Shown in pieces: positions 62,032-64,000 of a stretch of DNA of 64,000 nucleotides. The notes under the pieces were generated by a model that worked only from the letters and a program-made list of their open reading frames with translations, ran no database searches and was not told where the DNA came from. Each line of letters starts with the position of its first letter. The first letter of the stretch is position 1. The stretch spans positions 1-64,000 of the forward strand of contig CAAFGE010000006.1 in NCBI GenBank assembly GCA_900762355.1, in the 5' to 3' direction. The translations under genes and the position numbers were made by a program. The DNA is from an uncultured Collinsella sp. GTDB lineage: Bacteria > Actinomycetota > Coriobacteriia > Coriobacteriales > Coriobacteriaceae.

Positions 62032-63528
62032 CTAGTCCTGGGCTTTGATACTCGGCAGGAGAATCTGGGCGAGGTAGTCGGTCTCGAGTTTGGCGGCGGC
62101 GTCGGCCTTGCCGTCTTTGCCGACCAGCACGTTCTTGATCTGGCTATAGGTATAGCGGTTGCCGGTCGTAAGCTCGACAAGCTCAATGGCCGCGTCCATG
62201 GGGTAGGTCGACACTGGATCCTGGGTGCGCCCGTTGATAGTCTGGGGCACCACGTACGGATAGACGGGGCCGCTGGCATAGACGGTATAACCGTTGCCCA
62301 GATTGGCCGCACCCAAAACCGTATCGCCCTCATCGGGCGTAAAGCTCTCGCCCTCGCGCACCGCGACGAGCGTCACGATCGGCGTATCGCTGTCGCCGTC
62401 CAGATAAATGCACAGCGTGTTGCCGTTTTGCCAGGTTGCGACCTTGCCATACCACTCAACCGGAATATCGAGCTGATACAGGTCCGTTGCCTTATGCCGA
62501 GCATCGGCATCGCGCGCGGCCTGCGCTTCGCTCGCGCTCACGGCATTGACGGCGGCGTCGCGCCGCGCGGTTGCCGCCTGCTGAAGTATCTTGGCGGCCG
62601 CGGCGGAGCTCGCACCGCCTTCCTCGGCATACTTGGCGGCGGCATCGATCTGGTCGTCAGTCACCGTGTCGGCCGAAGGCACCTTGAGCTTAAAGGTGGC
62701 CTGGGCACTTAAATCCTGTCCATCGCTCTTAACGGCGACCTGCGTCTTGGTGGTCGGGACGGTATAGATGGTGCCGTCGGCCGCGATGGGGGAGGCGGCG
62801 ATGGAGAGCGTGTAATCGCCGGGCAGCAGTTTGATGCCGCGGCCGCGCTCGTCAACGTAGAGCGTTTCGCTCACGGAAGAACCGTCGGAATCTTGTCCGC
62901 TCACCTGCACGGGAATCTTGGAGCCAGTTGAGCAGTCGAGGCCCGCGGCATGCACGCCAATCTGCACCGACATCATGGTATGGGCGTTTGCGGCAAGCAC
63001 GGCAGCCTGCTCTTGTTGATATCCGTTCCAGGCAGCATAGCCTGCGCCGCCGGCAACAAGCGCGACGGCTACGACGCCGGCAACCATCAGATTGCGGCGC
63101 TTGGGCGACATTTTGCGATGGCGAACCTCGGCCTCGCGTGCCGAGGGAACGGACGGCAGGGGAATATCGCCCATGGCGATGGTCTCGTCCACGGCAGGCG
63201 CAGAGCCTAAGCCAGGAAGCTCGCGGGTCAGCGAATCCTCGGCCGGCAAGCTGTCGAGCAAGATGGTTTCCTCGCCCGTGTCGGATTCGGGCTGGTTGTC
63301 GGCCTCGCTTTCGGTGTCTTCGTGACCTGCCTCATCTTCGGCAGGCTCAACGTCGCCTGCATCCTGATCATCGGGCTGTGCCTCGATTTCCGGTTCATCC
63401 TGCACATCAACGCTCGAATCGTCAAACGCAACATCGTCAAGCGAAATCCGGTCTAGGCTCTCCAGGGCCTCGGCACACGCTTCTGCATCTTGGGCCGCAT
63501 CCTCTTGGCCCATCGTCTCATCTTTCAT
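62032..63528 (-). CDS. Single-pass membrane protein with acidic cytoplasmic domain, unknown
   Basis: 498 residues from ATG 63528, with GGGGGA upstream; the frame continues to 63819 but is unsupported. Residues 1-140 are strongly acidic and low-complexity, ending in the basic stretch RHRKMSPKRR. One transmembrane helix follows (LMVAGVVAVALVAGGAGYAAW). The outer part has a beta domain (about 185-270, KIPVQVSG, LLPGDYTLSIAAS, PEGA-like), a helical Ala-rich segment, and a C-terminal domain with VEWYGKVATWQNGNTL. It may be a surface or regulatory protein; the function is unknown. It is convergent with the AAA ATPase. Confidence 0.75.
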   Translation of the reverse strand: MKDETMGQEDAAQDAEACAEALESLDRISLDDVAFDDSSVDVQDEPEIEAQPDDQDAGDVEPAEDEAGHEDTESEADNQPESDTGEETILLDSLPAEDSLTRELPGLGSAPAVDETIAMGDIPLPSVPSAREAEVRHRKMSPKRRNLMVAGVVAVALVAGGAGYAAWNGYQQEQAAVLAANAHTMMSVQIGVHAAGLDCSTGSKIPVQVSGQDSDGSSVSETLYVDERGRGIKLLPGDYTLSIAASPIAADGTIYTVPTTKTQVAVKSDGQDLSAQATFKLKVPSADTVTDDQIDAAAKYAEEGGASSAAAAKILQQAATARRDAAVNAVSASEAQAARDADARHKATDLYQLDIPVEWYGKVATWQNGNTLCIYLDGDSDTPIVTLVAVREGESFTPDEGDTVLGAANLGNGYTVYASGPVYPYVVPQTINGRTQDPVSTYPMDAAIELVELTTGNRYTYSQIKNVLVGKDGKADAAAKLETDYLAQILLPSIKAQD

Positions 63529-63660
63529 ATATCCCCCAAGCTCAATATCGGGACAACACTGTACCCAAAAACGGGACCCCATAGAGCCGCCGCATGATTT
63601 GAAATCCGATTTTATATATGCGTATGTTTTTGAATAGATGAATAGAGACGCAACGACAAA

Positions 63661-63696
63661 AGCCCCCGAAAAGCGAGCGAAACGCTTTCCGGGGGC
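63661..63696 (-). terminator. Intrinsic terminator for the gene at the right edge
   Basis: AGCCCCCGAAAAGCG pairs with CGCTTTCCGGGGGCT with one mismatch around AGCGAA. On the minus strand TTTTGTCGTT follows. It lies 69 bases past the stop of the minus-strand gene. The rest of the gap 63529-63764 is featureless. Confidence 0.85.
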
Positions 63697-63764
63697 TCTG
63701 CGAGACATTGGATGAAAATCCTGACGGGCGGGCCTATGCCCAACTGCCAACAGCGACCAACACG

Positions 63765-64000
63765 TTACTCGGCGTGCGCGTAATCCACCTTGGCGCGGCG
63801 AGCGGTAGCCTTCTCCCAATCGCTGGTGCCCTCAAAGACATCCTGCTTGTAGGGATTGCGGCCGAGCTTCTTGGCGCGGTAGGCGATGTAGATGATCGCG
63901 GCGACGTTGGCGACCAGAGCGGCGATCGAGACCGCGGTAGCGGCGCCGGGGTCGAGCGTGGAGTGGGTCACAAAGATGGACTCCTCCTGGAAGTACGGGA
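63765..64000 (-). CDS. Partial membrane protein, C terminus only
   Basis: The frame is open to the right edge of the window, so this is the C-terminal part of a longer gene. A GTG at 63971 exists with AGGAGG upstream, but the codons before it also read sensibly (PYFQEESIFVTHSTLDPG), suggesting a continuing protein. One hydrophobic helix (VSIAALVANVAAIIYIAYRA) is followed by a basic/acidic tail (WEKATARRAKVDYAHAE). It looks like the last helix and cytoplasmic tail of a transporter; the family cannot be told from this piece. Confidence 0.55.
   Translation of the reverse strand, partial: PYFQEESIFVTHSTLDPGAATAVSIAALVANVAAIIYIAYRAKKLGRNPYKQDVFEGTSDWEKATARRAKVDYAHAE

Noticed and set aside
63765..63971. 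Complete 68-residue small membrane protein
   Set aside because: The frame continues upstream to the window edge with plausible residues, so it is better described as a partial gene.

Overview
The window looks like a chromosomal segment of a gut coriobacterium, most likely Collinsella or a close relative. This is an inference from gene content and style. The DNA is GC-rich. The dnaK-grpE-dnaJ cluster ends in an hspR repressor gene, which is an actinobacterial arrangement. There is a multi-spanning LuxR-type regulator, PTS sugar uptake, and nickel/hydrogenase maturation genes. I found no rRNA, tRNA, CRISPR array, prophage or transposase gene.

Layout. 0.3-4.2 kb: three overlapping genes for a two-component system with an extra degenerate sensor. 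4.4-8.7 kb (minus strand): an envelope-stress-like operon of a DUF4428 protein, a membrane zinc-ribbon protein, an SPFH/zinc-ribbon protein and a lipoprotein. 9-15.6 kb: carbohydrate genes (DUF1593 hydrolase, esterase, PTS EIIBC, DUF4038/GH140-like hydrolase) around a divergent control region rich in GTAAAC operators. 15.9-21.2 kb: a membrane LuxR regulator and small envelope proteins, including two tandem paralogous lipoproteins. 21.3-25.2 kb: Mg2+ P-type ATPase and pyrE. 25.5-32.5 kb: RpiR regulator, a large glycoside hydrolase with a divergent AraC regulator, GH1 6-phospho-beta-glucosidase and PTS EIIA. 33.8-40.4 kb (minus strand): phosphatase, hypE, hypD, hypC, hypF, nikR and a small helical protein. 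40.7-43.8 kb: thioredoxin, a UDG-like protein of unknown function and an AgrC/AgrA-type two-component pair. 44-47.9 kb: nadA-nadB-nadC-niaR with a NiaR-type operator over the promoter. 48.1-53.2 kb: ferredoxin and dnaK-grpE-dnaJ-hspR. 53.6-60.3 kb: aconitase-type hydratase, a secreted or anchored protein, clpB and a small acidic protein. 60.6-64 kb: AAA/DUF4143 ATPase behind three operator-like repeats, a single-pass membrane protein, and the C-terminal part of a gene running off the right edge.

The most unusual content is between the genes. Three copies of a roughly 140-170 nt element begin exactly at or within a few bases of a stop codon (after pyrE, a lipoprotein gene and hspR). Each has a TAC(C)-loop hairpin, then a long stem carrying an AGAA-tetraloop hairpin, and the stems show compensatory changes between copies, so this looks like a structured RNA. 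At least seven further families of palindromic intergenic elements share one plan: arms mostly of 10-26 bp around a loop of about 10-30 nt. The dnaK and clpB upstream regions share a near-identical operator-like sequence, consistent with HspR control of both.
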